Positions 43,353-53,379 of a stretch of 64,000 bases of DNA are shown one piece after another (position 1 is the first letter of the stretch; each line of letters begins with the position of its first letter). Position numbers and translations under genes: made by a program. The notes below the pieces were generated by a model that saw only the letters and a program-made list of their open reading frames with translations, made no database searches and was not told the origin of the DNA. Source of the stretch: Aedes albopictus (lineage: Eukaryota; Arthropoda; Insecta; Diptera; Culicidae); the NCBI RefSeq assembly GCF_035046485.1, contig NC_085138.1:327666129-327730128 (forward strand), in the 5' to 3' direction.

Positions 43353-43601
43353 CTTGGACCACCCATCGGATGTCTGTTGTTCGAGGATTTCCCGGTACAG
43401 ATCATGCAGATGGGCGGACTCGTGCAGCTTTGGGCCTTATGACCTTCAGCGCCGCATCGCCTGCACAGTTTGCGCCTGTCGGGGCCTTTGCAGTCCCACG
43501 ACTTGTGTCCTGGTTCCAGACACCTGAAGCAAACCTCTGGTGGCTCGTGGAATGTCAGGTGACATACACACCAACCCACCTTTATGCTCCCTACTTTAAC
43601 G
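43301..43601 (-). CDS. R1-clade ORF1 C-terminal part (zinc knuckles), 5'-truncated
   Basis: The frame shows three Cys-rich knuckles: CFRCLEPGHKSWDCKG, CRRCGAEGHKAQSC and CMIC at the end. The protein ends at 43301 in NNKSQCR, overlapping the beginning of ORF2 in another frame. CCHC knuckles in ORF1 bind element RNA. The N-terminal part is missing because the insertion is truncated at 43601. The sequence matches copy A ORF1 at 8140-8370. Confidence 0.85.
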
Positions 43602-43613
43602 GTGTAGTGGTAT

Positions 43614-44050
43614 GGAAGCTATGGAACCGTGTAGCGCATCTTAATACAACGAATGGATTATGATTTATCACATTTTCTGTACGTTTTTAATACATAAATT
43701 GGTAGAAAAGGCATATCTCAATTTTTGGTAGCTTTTTTTGTTTTGCGTGTACTCCTAAAGAGACGGGAATCCAGCCATCGTGTGGCCCCTTGCCCACATT
43801 ATTAAAGTCCATTCAGGCCCGGACGGAGTGGTTAGGGTGGTGAAGGTACGGATGCCTAGCGGATCTATCTACAAGCGGTCAGCATCATGAGTGAGTATGT
43901 ATGCTACCATTCGAAAGCACTTTGAAGAAGGATGAGACGCATCCAGTCTGAAGCAGCGTAACATTGATTTTGTTAGATTAGATTCTAAGATTTAGCTTTT
44001 GAATTAGTAAATTCCGATTAGAATGTAGGTGGCATGTTGAGGACTATACT
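43614..44050. other. Unassigned spacer
   Basis: Nothing supported. The stretch CGGACGGAGTGGTTAGGGTG near 43818 resembles an A box, but no B box follows. Confidence 0.3.
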
Positions 44051-44364
44051 GGTGATACTCAAAATAACTGGGACAGGCAAAATTTTCACTTTTAAAAAAA
44101 TGTTCAACTAGCTCATTATATTAGTCATAAATGATCAAAATTTCATTGCATTCGGCTTGTTTAATCCGGCGATATAACAGCTCAAAGTTGGCTATCGCAT
44201 AATTATACCTTTTTTCTAAAATCTTTCTTACTTCGTGTAGAACTAGTTGATGAACTAACAGTAAAAATTTGAGAATATTTGATGCCCTTTTCAAAAAGAT
44301 ACAGCTAGTCGAACATTTTTTGAAAAGTGAAAATTTTACCTGTCCCTGTTATTTTGAGTATCCC
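44051..44364. mobile_element. 314-bp MITE with about 58-bp TIRs
   Basis: The left arm GATACTCAAAATAACTGGGA continues CAGGCAAAATTTTCACTTTT. The right arm read inward is GATACTCAAAATAACAGGGA followed by CAGGTAAAATTTTCACTTTT. Arms end near AATGTTCAACTAG/AATGTTCGACTAG. The exact ends and duplication are not settled. Confidence 0.8.
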
Positions 44365-45180
44365 CCAAGGGAACGGCAACATATTTTATCACTATGGAGT
44401 TTGACAGGTTGAATTGTGCCTCCTTACGTGGAGTATAAATTTATGCTCCAGCCAAAATATTCACCGATGAAATTTGAATGTTTACCTTTTTACGAGGGAT
44501 ATTGGTGCAAAACGCTTCTATCACATTATATCGCATAAAAGTGTTGATCATAAAAAAGCGGCATATTTGATAATTTTCAATTTGAGAGTGTTAATGTTTA
44601 GGTAAAGTTTCCTACAGAGATTGTTTGTGAAAAGACACACTACACCTCTTTTCGCAAACATTGTTCGCCAAAGTGCGTTTTTCCTTATTTTCTCCCGCTG
44701 CTGTATTGAGTAAATGTTGGTATTAGTGAGCTCTTGTTGCGCATGATAAGCGGCAACAAAATCAGATCACCATAGCACCCCCGTGGTATCCCCTGTACTT
44801 CTCAATTAGTTAAATTGCGCATGAGAATCCTTAGCTTACCAAACGATATTTTTTCTAGGAAAGAGATTTTCTCTCTTGCTATAATTGTATGTCGATGTAG
44901 ATAGACAATTACTTTGTATTGGATAGATCACTATTTTGCAGCCTCTATTCGCCACCGCCAACCATCAAAACGATCGGTCGTTAGTTTTCCTCAAACCCCA
45001 AGTTGTGTACCGTGTTTTTTTATGTCTTCATTATCGAGACTTTCAGCCCAAGGCATGTACCGTATTTCTTAAACTGAGAAGAACGCCTAAAGTGTTATAA
45101 AACAACGTCAGGAGAACTCTCTACGGAAGATTGATTGGTGTCCGAAATTCGCTACGTAAAGGGTCCGAACAAATGGTTCA
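44365..45180. other. Unassigned AT-rich DNA
   Basis: No TE end, RNA or exon was recognised. Open frames are short. Confidence 0.3.
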
Positions 45181-45458
45181 AGATTGTTTAAGAATTCCTT
45201 CAGAAGTGTTTTAAGAGATTCCAAGAGGAGTTTAGTCTCTGAGATTCCTCCGAGAATTGGATGTGGAGAAAAATTCAGAAATTTGATCAATAAATTTCTC
45301 CTAGAACTTTTGGAAAATTCCCAGAAGAAACTTGGAGGATTCCTACAAGGAACTCTTGGAAGATTTCAACGAGAAACTCCTGGGAAATTTCCAGAGCTTT
45401 TCTTTTCCCATGAGAAAATCTTGGAGGATTTTCACGAGAAACTCCTGGAGCATTCCTA

Positions 45459-45871
45459 CACTCTTAAAAAATTAGGAATTTACACGTGACGTAAACCATC
45501 AACATACGTAAACATTTCATGACTGAATGGCAAATGTGATTCATATCTACATCCATCATGCAAGTTAGAGTTGGTTGCACAAGATGTCAACAAACCTAGC
45601 TGATCAGATAGATAGAAACAGTTTTACATTTATCGTTTGTCTTACAACTCGGTGATATAGCCGAGAGGTGTAGTCCGTGCTTCTCAATCGGCGGACCAGA
45701 GTTCGAATCCAGTTCATTATTTTATTTACATATGTTTTATCTCTCGCTTCGGCTCTAGCGATTGCTAGCTCGATTTTATTTGTGATATAAGACGTAAATT
45801 TGTGTCAAACGGGCCGCTCCTTTTATGTGCATCCAAGTGAACTTAAATTTACATGATTTTTTCTAAGAGTG
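45459..45871. mobile_element. 413-bp TIR element with a tRNA-like core
   Basis: The left end CACTCTTAAAAAATTAGGAA continues TTTACACG. The right end read inward is CACTCTTAGAAAAAATCATG followed by TAAATTTAAG. TA flanks both ends (45457-45458 and 45872-45873). Inside, at about 45652-45722, is a tRNA-like segment with A and B boxes. Either a SINE inserted in a MITE or the whole is one chimeric repeat family. Confidence 0.65.
45652..45722 (+). repeat. tRNA-like sequence with A and B boxes, not a functional tRNA
   Basis: The A box TAGCCGAGAGGTGTAG (about 45658-45673) and B box GAGTTCGAATCC (about 45699-45710) have tRNA-like spacing. The acceptor ends do not pair, so it is a SINE head or tRNA-like relic. 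Confidence 0.55.
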
Positions 45872-46278
45872 TATCGTATTTCCTTCGGAAGGATTCTGGG
45901 GATTTCAGATAGAAATTTTGGAGGAATCCCAATAAAAAAAAACTCCTGGAAAATTTCCAGACAGAACATCAGAAGGAATTCTCTAGAAGATTTTCAAAAA
46001 GAAATTCTGTAAGATTCACAGACGAAATTGCAGCAGGACTCCCAGAAGCAACTCCGTCAAAATATTTTTTGGAGGATCCCCATGGAGAAATCTTGAAGAA
46101 TTACAATATCGAACTTCTTATGAGGGATTCCCAGAAGGAATTCATGGAAGACTACCAAAATTAATTCCCGAAGCATTCCCAGAAGAACCTCTTGGAGAAA
46201 AAACTAAAATTGGACTTGGAAGAATCCGAGACTGAAGGTATTGATTAACCTTCACGTCCCGACCCCCGACTACTCACT

Positions 46279-46543
46279 TGTAGGCGTGGAATTCATGGAC
46301 GATCCCCATCTAGCCAGATGAGCACCAATTAGTTCAATTTCTCCTTAACCACTCACTCTCTGACACACACGAGTATTGTTAAACTACACATTTCCTATTC
46401 TTTTATACTAATAAAGTTAGTTATATTGAGTTCGTTGAGCCGTATACACGCGTTTTTTCAATCTCGTTCCGAATCGGATTGGGGAAACGTCCGCCGGGTT
46501 TTTTTCCGAGTTTAACACGCCGTTCGTCGTACTCCGGGCACCA
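46279..46543 (+). repeat. 5' LTR of the BEL/Pao element
   Basis: Contains an AATAAA signal at 46410-46415 preceded by TTTTATACT. The sequence after it (46544 on) begins TAGTGCTCC; I could not assign a tRNA primer binding site. Confidence 0.95.
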
Positions 46544-46671
46544 TAGTGCTCCTTCGAACCGGATCCGGGACAATTGGTCAAGTGTGCGTCTAACCATACT
46601 TTCCCCACTCCCGCGCCGTCGTTGTGAACCGGAGTCTAACCGTCGCGTCCGTCAAAGTGTTCGCGATCGCC

Positions 46672-49600
46672 ATGAAAAAGTTAATCCGTGAAAGAAAAAC
46701 CCTCGAGGCTCGACTGAAACGCGTTGTCGAGGATGTAACAGACCTAACACGTGGTGAGCGTAGTGAGGCTGTGGAGGACGTGGAGCTCCTCACCGAACTG
46801 GACAGCGTAGACCAGATCTGGGCAGCTTACCTCATCGTTCACAAGCAGATGCTGGAGCTTTGTGAAGATGAAGAGGAAGACGAAATCCTGTCGCAGTTCG
46901 AAACCTTCGATCGAAGCATCGTGGCCCTGAAAAACAGCTTGCGCAAACAATTGAAAAGGTTAGACTTTTGTTCTACTCGCCGTGAAGCCACAACGCAAGA
47001 TGGCGGCGATGCCATTAAACAATTAGCCGAACAGCAAGCTGATTTTTTCCGTATGATGTCCACTCATTTCAACACATCCGCTGCTTCTACGAGTATTGGT
47101 TCTACTCCTACAGCTGCAGCTTCAACCACGCTGCCCCATCCTGACCTCAAGCTACCCCGCATGAACCTTCCCGTTTTCAGCGGGAATATTCTAGACTGGC
47201 CCTCGTTCTATGACCTCTTTGAAAGTGCCGTTCATAGCAACCCCTCGCTGCAGGATAGCCAGCGGTTGTATTTCTTAAAAACCAACCTGGCCGGCGAGGC
47301 AGCGTCTCTCGTATCTCATCTGAAGATCGAAGATGCCAATTACGCACCAGCGCTTGCGAAATTGAAGGAGAGGTACAACAAGCCGCTCAACATTGCTGCT
47401 CAACACATCCAGCGTTTTCTGAGCCAGCCTGCGATGACCTTGCCTAGTGAAAGTGGCTTACGCTCGCTCCACGATGTGTCCGATGAAGTTGTTCGAGCGC
47501 TCAAGGCCATGGGCAGAGAGGATCGGGATATTTGGCTCCTCTACATTCTGGTGGAGAAATTGGACCCCGAGACGAAACAATTATGGTGTCAGAAGAGAGC
47601 TGAGTTGCAGGATGGAGAAATCACTCTCGAGCGGTTTCTCAAGTTCGTCGACGCTCAGAGTTCTGCATTGAGTGCCATGAAGCAGAGTCGCCAACGTCCC
47701 ACGACAACCGCTAAATTTGCTGCAAAGTCACACCCTAGACCAGTCTCTACTCTGGTGTCACTCACCGAACAGACTTCTAAGGTAAACTGTTCGTACTGCT
47801 CAAAATCGCCTCACCAGTTGTACCAGTGTGGCAGATACAACCACTCCAGTGCTACTGAACGCTTGGATTTCGCTCGGAAGCAAAAGCTATGCTTCAATTG
47901 CCTCAAGCAACATTGGAATGAACCATGCCAATCCGGTAATTGCAGAAAGTGTCGTCAATCTCACCACACACTGCTGCATGATGCTTTCGTTCCACACACA
48001 GTGCAAGTGCCCACGAGCTCGTGCCCCACCGACACGACGTCGACAACGGCTGCGCCCAGCCGCTCACCGCCCTGTCAGTCGCTGATCTCTGCTCTCGCGA
48101 CGAATATAATCGACACGAACGTTCTCCTCTTGACCGTTACTATCAACGTGCTGGACCAATACGGCAGACCACGCACATGCCGCGCGGTGCTTGATTGTGC
48201 GTCTCATGCGAGTTACATCACCAAAGACTTGTGTGCTGCGTTAGGGTTACCAATGGCTGACATCGATTTCGAATTTGGTGGTATCGCTGGTTCAAGTGGC
48301 TATGCAAGCAAAGGAGTGCTCGTTCCCTTTTCGTCGCGTTGTTCCGCGTATCGTGACGTTGTACCGTGCGTGATTTTGGACAAAATTACATCGGAATTGC
48401 CATTAAAGTGTGTTGATGTGACAGATTGGCCGATTCCCGATTCAATTCACCTGGCTGATCCCCAGTTCAATCATCCAGGGAAAATTAGTATGCTGCTGGG
48501 AAACAAGTTATTCTTCCAGCTACTCGAGCCTGGTACCATCAATCTCAGCACCGATAGCAGTCTCCCAGTTCTGCAAAACACTAAGCTTGGCTGGGTGTTC
48601 TCGGGGGCGTACAAGGAAGCCTCTCAACCGTCCGCTCCTCAATCTAGTTCCTGCTTCTTGGCGGTCGGCAACGACACACTTTCCAACCAGCTACAACAGT
48701 TCTGGCAGTTGGAGGAGTACGTGAACCGTTCGCCGCAGTTGAGTGAAGAAGAAAAGAATTGTGAAGAGCATTTTGTAGTTCATACAACTCGTGATAGTGT
48801 TGGTCGGTTTACTGTTCGCTTGCCGTTCCGCGAACATCCTTCTAGCCTGGGAGAATCGCGTGAAATTGCCGCCAAGCGTCTGTGTCACATCGAGCGTAAA
48901 TTGGAGAAAAACCCACTACTGAAGGAGCAGTATCATGGATTTCTACGTGAGTATACCGACTTGGGCCATATGTCACTTGCTTCTTCTCCTAGCTCCAAAG
49001 GCTGCATCTTTCTTCCACACCACTGTGTCGTGAAAGAGTCAAGCTCTACAACTAAATGTAGGGTGGTTTTCGATGGATCCAGCAAAACCAGTAACGGTAA
49101 ATCTCTAAATGACATCCTGATGTTGGGACCAATTCTGCAAGACTCGCTGATAAACATCTTGCTGCGTTTTCGCTTCCCTGCTGTCGTGATAACAGGCGAT
49201 ATTCAGCAGATGTATCGTATGATCCAGCTCTCCGAAGACGATCGGGACTATCAGCGAATACTATGGCGGTGGTCGACTACTGAACCCGTTGAAGAATATC
49301 GGCTTAACACGGTCACCTACGGCACCAGAAGTGCATCGTACCTCGCCACCAAGTGCGTACAACAACTGCTATTGTCGCATCAAGATTGTTTCCCCACGAC
49401 CGTTGAGAAGGCAATCAAGGGGACATACATCGATGACGTCATCACCGGTGCAGATACTGTAGAGGAGGCCAAGGAACTCAGAACCCAACTGTCGGAAATC
49501 TTCGCATCAGGCGGTTTCCATTTGCGCAAATGGGCTTCCAACAGCACAGCGGCTTTGGCCAGTGTACCGGAAGAGGACATCGAAGTGAAAGCAGCAATCG

Positions 49601-49836
49601 AACTGGACGACTCCACTACGATCAAAACCCTCGGAATCCACTGGCAGCCGTGCAGCGACGAGTTCAAGTTCGTGTACCATCAACCCCAGATCTTTCAGCC
49701 CACAAAACGCGTCATACTGTCCCAAATCGCCAGCCTCTACGATCCCTTAGGACTGCTGGCGCCCACCATAGTCATGGCGAAGTTGGTGATGCAAAAATTG
49801 TGGGAGCTGAGGGTGGACTGGGATGCAAATCCCTAA
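46672..49836 (+). CDS. BEL/Pao polyprotein, 5' part: gag, protease, RT
   Basis: The frame extends back to 46624, but I chose the ATG at 46672 because 46624 is a GTG. Residues 160-340 form the gag-like DUF1759 region (LPVFSGNILDWPSFYDLFES). Cys/His knuckles lie at about 373-440 (CFNCLKQHW, CRKC). The protease-like DUF1758 region near 500-530 reads AVLDCASHASYI, with Asp-Cys-Ala where Asp-Ser/Thr-Gly or Asp-Ser-Ala would be usual. RT covers about 790-1000, with VVFDGSSK, GDIQQMY and the catalytic YIDD at 49426-49437. The frame ends at a TAA at about 49834-49836 caused by a small indel, just after the RT and before RNase H. Confidence 0.9.
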   Translation: MKKLIRERKTLEARLKRVVEDVTDLTRGERSEAVEDVELLTELDSVDQIWAAYLIVHKQMLELCEDEEEDEILSQFETFDRSIVALKNSLRKQLKRLDFCSTRREATTQDGGDAIKQLAEQQADFFRMMSTHFNTSAASTSIGSTPTAAASTTLPHPDLKLPRMNLPVFSGNILDWPSFYDLFESAVHSNPSLQDSQRLYFLKTNLAGEAASLVSHLKIEDANYAPALAKLKERYNKPLNIAAQHIQRFLSQPAMTLPSESGLRSLHDVSDEVVRALKAMGREDRDIWLLYILVEKLDPETKQLWCQKRAELQDGEITLERFLKFVDAQSSALSAMKQSRQRPTTTAKFAAKSHPRPVSTLVSLTEQTSKVNCSYCSKSPHQLYQCGRYNHSSATERLDFARKQKLCFNCLKQHWNEPCQSGNCRKCRQSHHTLLHDAFVPHTVQVPTSSCPTDTTSTTAAPSRSPPCQSLISALATNIIDTNVLLLTVTINVLDQYGRPRTCRAVLDCASHASYITKDLCAALGLPMADIDFEFGGIAGSSGYASKGVLVPFSSRCSAYRDVVPCVILDKITSELPLKCVDVTDWPIPDSIHLADPQFNHPGKISMLLGNKLFFQLLEPGTINLSTDSSLPVLQNTKLGWVFSGAYKEASQPSAPQSSSCFLAVGNDTLSNQLQQFWQLEEYVNRSPQLSEEEKNCEEHFVVHTTRDSVGRFTVRLPFREHPSSLGESREIAAKRLCHIERKLEKNPLLKEQYHGFLREYTDLGHMSLASSPSSKGCIFLPHHCVVKESSSTTKCRVVFDGSSKTSNGKSLNDILMLGPILQDSLINILLRFRFPAVVITGDIQQMYRMIQLSEDDRDYQRILWRWSTTEPVEEYRLNTVTYGTRSASYLATKCVQQLLLSHQDCFPTTVEKAIKGTYIDDVITGADTVEEAKELRTQLSEIFASGGFHLRKWASNSTAALASVPEEDIEVKAAIELDDSTTIKTLGIHWQPCSDEFKFVYHQPQIFQPTKRVILSQIASLYDPLGLLAPTIVMAKLVMQKLWELRVDWDANP

Positions 49837-52111
49837 CCATTGGCTTTCTTTAGTGCAGCATCTGTCGGTTCTCAATCATTTTCAGGTACCCCGACGAGTG
49901 ATTGGCGTGTGCAAGCCTCAACGAACTTACCTGCACGGCTAGAGTGACGCTTCCGAGAGGGCAATGGGCGCCTGCGTGTACGTCCGGACCGTCGACGATG
50001 CCGGGAATATTTCGTCTCGGCTGCTTTGCTCCAAATCCAAAATTGCACCCATCGGAAACAATCGCACCACGCTTCCTCGCTTGGAGCTTTGCGCTTCTGT
50101 GTTGCTGGCCCGTCTCATCTCCAACGTCAAGGCTGCCATCAATGAACCAATCTTCGAAGTGCATGCTTGGACCGACTCGCAAGTCGTTCTAGCGTGGCTC
50201 AACGGTGGCGCATCCAGGTGGAAAACCTTCGTCGCCAATCGTGTGGCCGAAATTACCACCCATCTTCCAGCCATCAATTGGGACCACGTGGACACTCATC
50301 AAAACCCCGCTGATCTGATATCACGTGGGGCGCTTCCTGAGAAACTCCGAGACAACTCTCTCTGGTGGAATGGGCCTACCTGGAGCCCAAATACTGGTCA
50401 CCATCCACCCCCGCAATCCAACGGATCGTCTCTTACTCAACAACAGGTGCAGCAAATCGATCGAGAACAGAAGACAACTGCCGTTTCTCTCGTCGCAGTT
50501 TACGAGAATCATCTGCTCGACAGCTTGATGGCCAGATTTTATCCGGATCTGCAAATGTTGCTTCGAGTCACCGCTCGTGTTCTTCGGTTTCGTTTTACCG
50601 ATTCCAGGGAAACTTCACGTTTGCTGCCGTATGAAATCGACCGTGCAATGAGGATTTACGTGAAGCATGTGCAGCACCTTTACTTCGAAAGCGAGCTAGC
50701 GCGCCTGGAACAGAAAGCGGAAGTATCTCGACATAGCTCGCTCCATCAGCTCAACCCGGTGCTAGATGAACATGGTTTGATCAGGGTGGGCGGCAGACTT
50801 CAGAACTCGAGCCTTAGCTATGACAGTATGCATCCAATAGTATTGCCGCGGCAATCGATATTCACTTCCTTGGTACTGCAGCACTATCACGTCACACATC
50901 ACCATTGCGGTCCACAGGCACTGCTAGCAGCGTCCAGAAGGCGATTTTGGATAATCCGTGGGGCCAGCACAGCCAGAAAGATCTTCCGCCAGTGTGTTAG
51001 CTGCGCAAAGGCCAAACCAGCTCCTGTTTCACAAAAGATGGGACAATTGCCTCCTGAACGAGTCCAGCCGCATCCTCCATTCACTATTACAGGTGTGGAT
51101 TACGCAGGGCCTATCAGCATCGTCGGACGTCGAGCGCGTGGAGTGATTGCAAGCAAGGGATACATAGCGCTGTTCATTTGCTTCTCAACGAAAGCGGCTC
51201 ATTTGGAAGCGGTTTCGGACCTGAGCACAGAGGCTTTTCTGGCAGCATTCACTCGCTTCTCTAGCAGGTATGGGCTGCCTGCTAAAATGTTTTCCGACAA
51301 TGCGTCAAATTTCCGATCTGCGGCACAGCAACTCCGCAGTGTCTACACGTTGATCAATTCGTCTGCCCATAACAACACCGTCACCGATTTTCTGACGGAC
51401 AAAGGAGTAGAGTGGAGTTTTATTCCGGCAAGATCGCCTCATCACGGCGGCTTGTGGGAATCCGCAATCAAAGTTGCTAAACAGATCCTTGGAAACCTCA
51501 CGAAGAACCAAACGCTCACTTTTGAAGAATTGTCAACATTTCTAGCTCAAGTAGCGGCCACGATGAATTCGAGGCCGATTACTCCTATTCCTTCCGACCC
51601 AAGCGATCATCAGCCTCTCACACCTGCCCATTTTCTAATTGGGAGGCCGCTCTGTACTGTTCCGGAGGTGAATCTGCTGGAGCGACAAATCAACTCGATG
51701 TCTCGTTGGCAGTTCATTCAAAGGCTTTCGCAAAACTTCAGGACAAGATGGCAAACCGAATACGTTCGAACCCTTCAGCGACTGACCAAGTGGCAGCAGT
51801 CTTCACCGAACGTTTCTGTTGGCGACTTTGTGCTACTGTTGGATCCAGGCTATAAAGGGAAGCAATGGCCATTGGGACGAGTCCTGGAAACATTCCCAGG
51901 AAAGGATGGACTAGTTCGAGTACTGTCGATCATGACTTCTTCAGGCGTTACTCGGCGAGATATCCGGAAGATTCGAATCATTCCTCTTGATGCGGACGAG
52001 TTCGTACCAGGAAGACGTGAACCTGAAATTGCTGATCGCAATTTGGTGGGCGGCTTATGTAGGCGTGGAATTCATGGACGATCCCCATCTAGCCAGATGA
52101 GCACCAATTAG
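49837..52111 (+). pseudogene. BEL/Pao polyprotein, 3' part: RNase H, integrase, C-terminal domain (out of frame)
   Basis: The rest of pol lies in another frame. It carries a TAG at 49940-49942 and is open from there, with an internal ATG at 49964. It encodes an RNase H-like segment (about 50080-50330, AWTDSQVVLAWL). The integrase follows with an H-H-C-C zinc site at about 50885-51005, then GVDYAGP near 51090, SDNAS near 51295 and GLWES near 51450 for the D, D and E catalytic residues. The BEL-specific C-terminal domain (LTPAHFLIGRPL, about 51620) comes last. The stop at 52109-52111 lies 54 bp inside the 3' LTR. Without the indel and the TAG it would be continuous with the 5' part. Confidence 0.9.
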
Positions 52112-52322
52112 TTCAATTTCTCCTTAACCACTCACTCTCTGACACACACGAGTATTGTTAAACTACACATTTCCTATTCTTTTATACTAATAAAGTTAGT
52201 TATATTGAGTTCGTTGAGCCGTATACACGTGTTTTTTCAATCTCGTTCCGAATCGGATTGGGGAAACGTCCGCCGGGTTTTTTTCCGAGTTTAACACGCC
52301 GTTCGTCGTACTCCGGGCACCA
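52058..52322 (+). repeat. 3' LTR of the BEL/Pao element
   Basis: Identical to the 5' LTR except at 52230. It has AATAAA at 52189-52194. A purine-rich GGTGGGCGG lies about 10 bp upstream as a weak polypurine tract. Confidence 0.95.
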
Positions 52323-52361
52323 TCACTTTCGAAATGCTGGTATTTCGTCAATTTTCATCCG

Positions 52362-52950
52362 ATTTTTTTGAAATCGCCCTCAATCAATCATAAGTTGGTG
52401 CTAGTTTATTACACTCAAGTGTCCATGCAATATCCGGAACCATTCCGGGGATATTCCGGATTGTACTGGGGTGCCCGATAAGGCTAAAAGTGATTATTTC
52501 GTGTGTTATTGTGTTTGAACCATCAATTTTCAGCGAAATTTCTGTTGCGAACAGTGAAACACAAATGCGATAACCAGATTTGAATAAGTTGACCCATCCA
52601 AATCCCCGTGACAGGTTCCACGGGGCCTCGTTGGGGACACTTCTGGGTTTCAACCTAAACATGTCGTGCGACGTATAAATCATCATAATTTCGAGAGAAT
52701 GGGGCAGTAAAAAATGACTGAAGAATGTATCAACTGATATGGCCACTCTGGAACACCTAGAACAGGCTCCGCGGGGGCTCTCAAACACAATAACACACGG
52801 AATAATCACTTTTAGCCATTCGGCAAAACAGAACACCCCCCAACCCCCTGACCCCAGTACTATCCGGAATATCTCCGGAATAAGTGTAGTGAGTGAGTGT
52901 AATAAACTTGCACCAATTTATGATCGATTTAGGGCGACTTCAAAAAAAAT
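52362..52950. mobile_element. 589-bp palindromic MITE with about 170-bp arms
   Basis: The left arm runs from GATTTTTTTGAAATCGCCCT through TATCCGGAACCATTCCGGGG to TGTGTTATTGTGTTTGA. The right arm (about 52775-52950) is its imperfect reverse complement, for example TCAAACACAATAACACACGG at 52780. The spacer is about 240 bp. No duplication was settled. Frames at 52384-52836 and 52739-53002 are products of the palindrome. Confidence 0.75.
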
Positions 52951-53378
52951 GGCACAAATGTCCCAAATGGAGGATAACGTGCCTCTGGAGCCGGCCTTCT
53001 GAAGGCCTACTTGAATACAATTGAACAAAACTAAGAAACGGTGACATCTCGTCAGCCACTCCTTATTGTATGTGTTCCAAATGTGAAGCAAAAGCTTTGG
53101 GAGTGACGTTGCTAAGAAAGTCAATGCCACTCCGTTGGAGCTCCTCTTTCGGAGATGGGACATAGGTATTTGCTCCTTATGTTCTGACTCGAAAGCCTAG
53201 GCTTAAGCGCCATTGCTCGTTCTCTTAAACGAAAAAAACATAATGATCCCTTTCCCGCCTGAATGGCCTGCATTATATAGAAATAAGTAAGAAGAATGAT
53301 TTCTACAGGCTACGTTTCATAAGAGTGAGCTTCGTTTGAAAAAAAGCAATACATTAAATCAAGGAAAATTTTAAAAGA
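52951..53378. other. Unassigned spacer
   Basis: Nothing supported beyond short chance frames. Confidence 0.3.
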
Positions 53379-53379
53379 T

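Larger units (their letters stand above)
39608..43601 (-). mobile_element. R1-clade non-LTR retrotransposon, copy B (5'-truncated, young)
   Basis: The 12-bp duplication GTGTAGTGGTAT flanks the insertion at 39596-39607 and 43602-43613. The minus-strand element starts in the C-terminal part of ORF1, contains an intact ORF2, a 3' UTR (about 40328-39627) that matches copy A, and a poly(A) tail seen as the T run at 39607-39625. The UTR ends with CTATGGTTTAGAAGGAAAAA. The 5' truncation is typical of target-primed reverse transcription. R1 proper inserts in 28S rDNA; this family does not, because the four copies here lie in unrelated DNA. Confidence 0.9.
45181..46270. repeat. Second degenerate array (GGAATTCC/AGGAACTCTTGGA type), interrupted
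   Basis: Phrases such as AGGATTCCTACAAGGAACTC and GGAAATTTCCAGAGCTTTTC repeat with about 24-27-bp spacing, as in the 20.5-23.4-kb array, but are more diverged. The array is broken at 45459-45871 by a TIR element and ends shortly before the 5' LTR of the BEL element. Confidence 0.65.
46279..52322 (+). mobile_element. Complete BEL/Pao LTR retrotransposon (6,044 bp)
   Basis: Two 265-bp LTRs (46279-46543 and 52058-52322), beginning TGTAGGCG and ending CACCA, differ at one position only (C at 46451, T at 52230). TCACT flanks the element at 46274-46278 and 52323-52327, the 5-bp duplication expected for this group. The order gag, protease, RT, RNase H, integrase and a C-terminal BEL-specific domain in one frame identifies BEL/Pao. 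LTR identity of 264/265 points to recent insertion. The pol frame is nevertheless broken near 49836-49942. Its integrase faces no adjacent host gene. Confidence 0.95.

Noticed and set aside
43815..43870. Another tRNA-derived SINE head
   Set aside because: Only an A-box-like stretch is present, with no B box at the expected distance.
46544..46560. TAGTGCTCCTTCGAACC as a primer binding site
   Set aside because: Its complement resembles a tRNA T-loop, but the distance to the 3' CCA would be too short, and the first bases are TAG rather than TGG.
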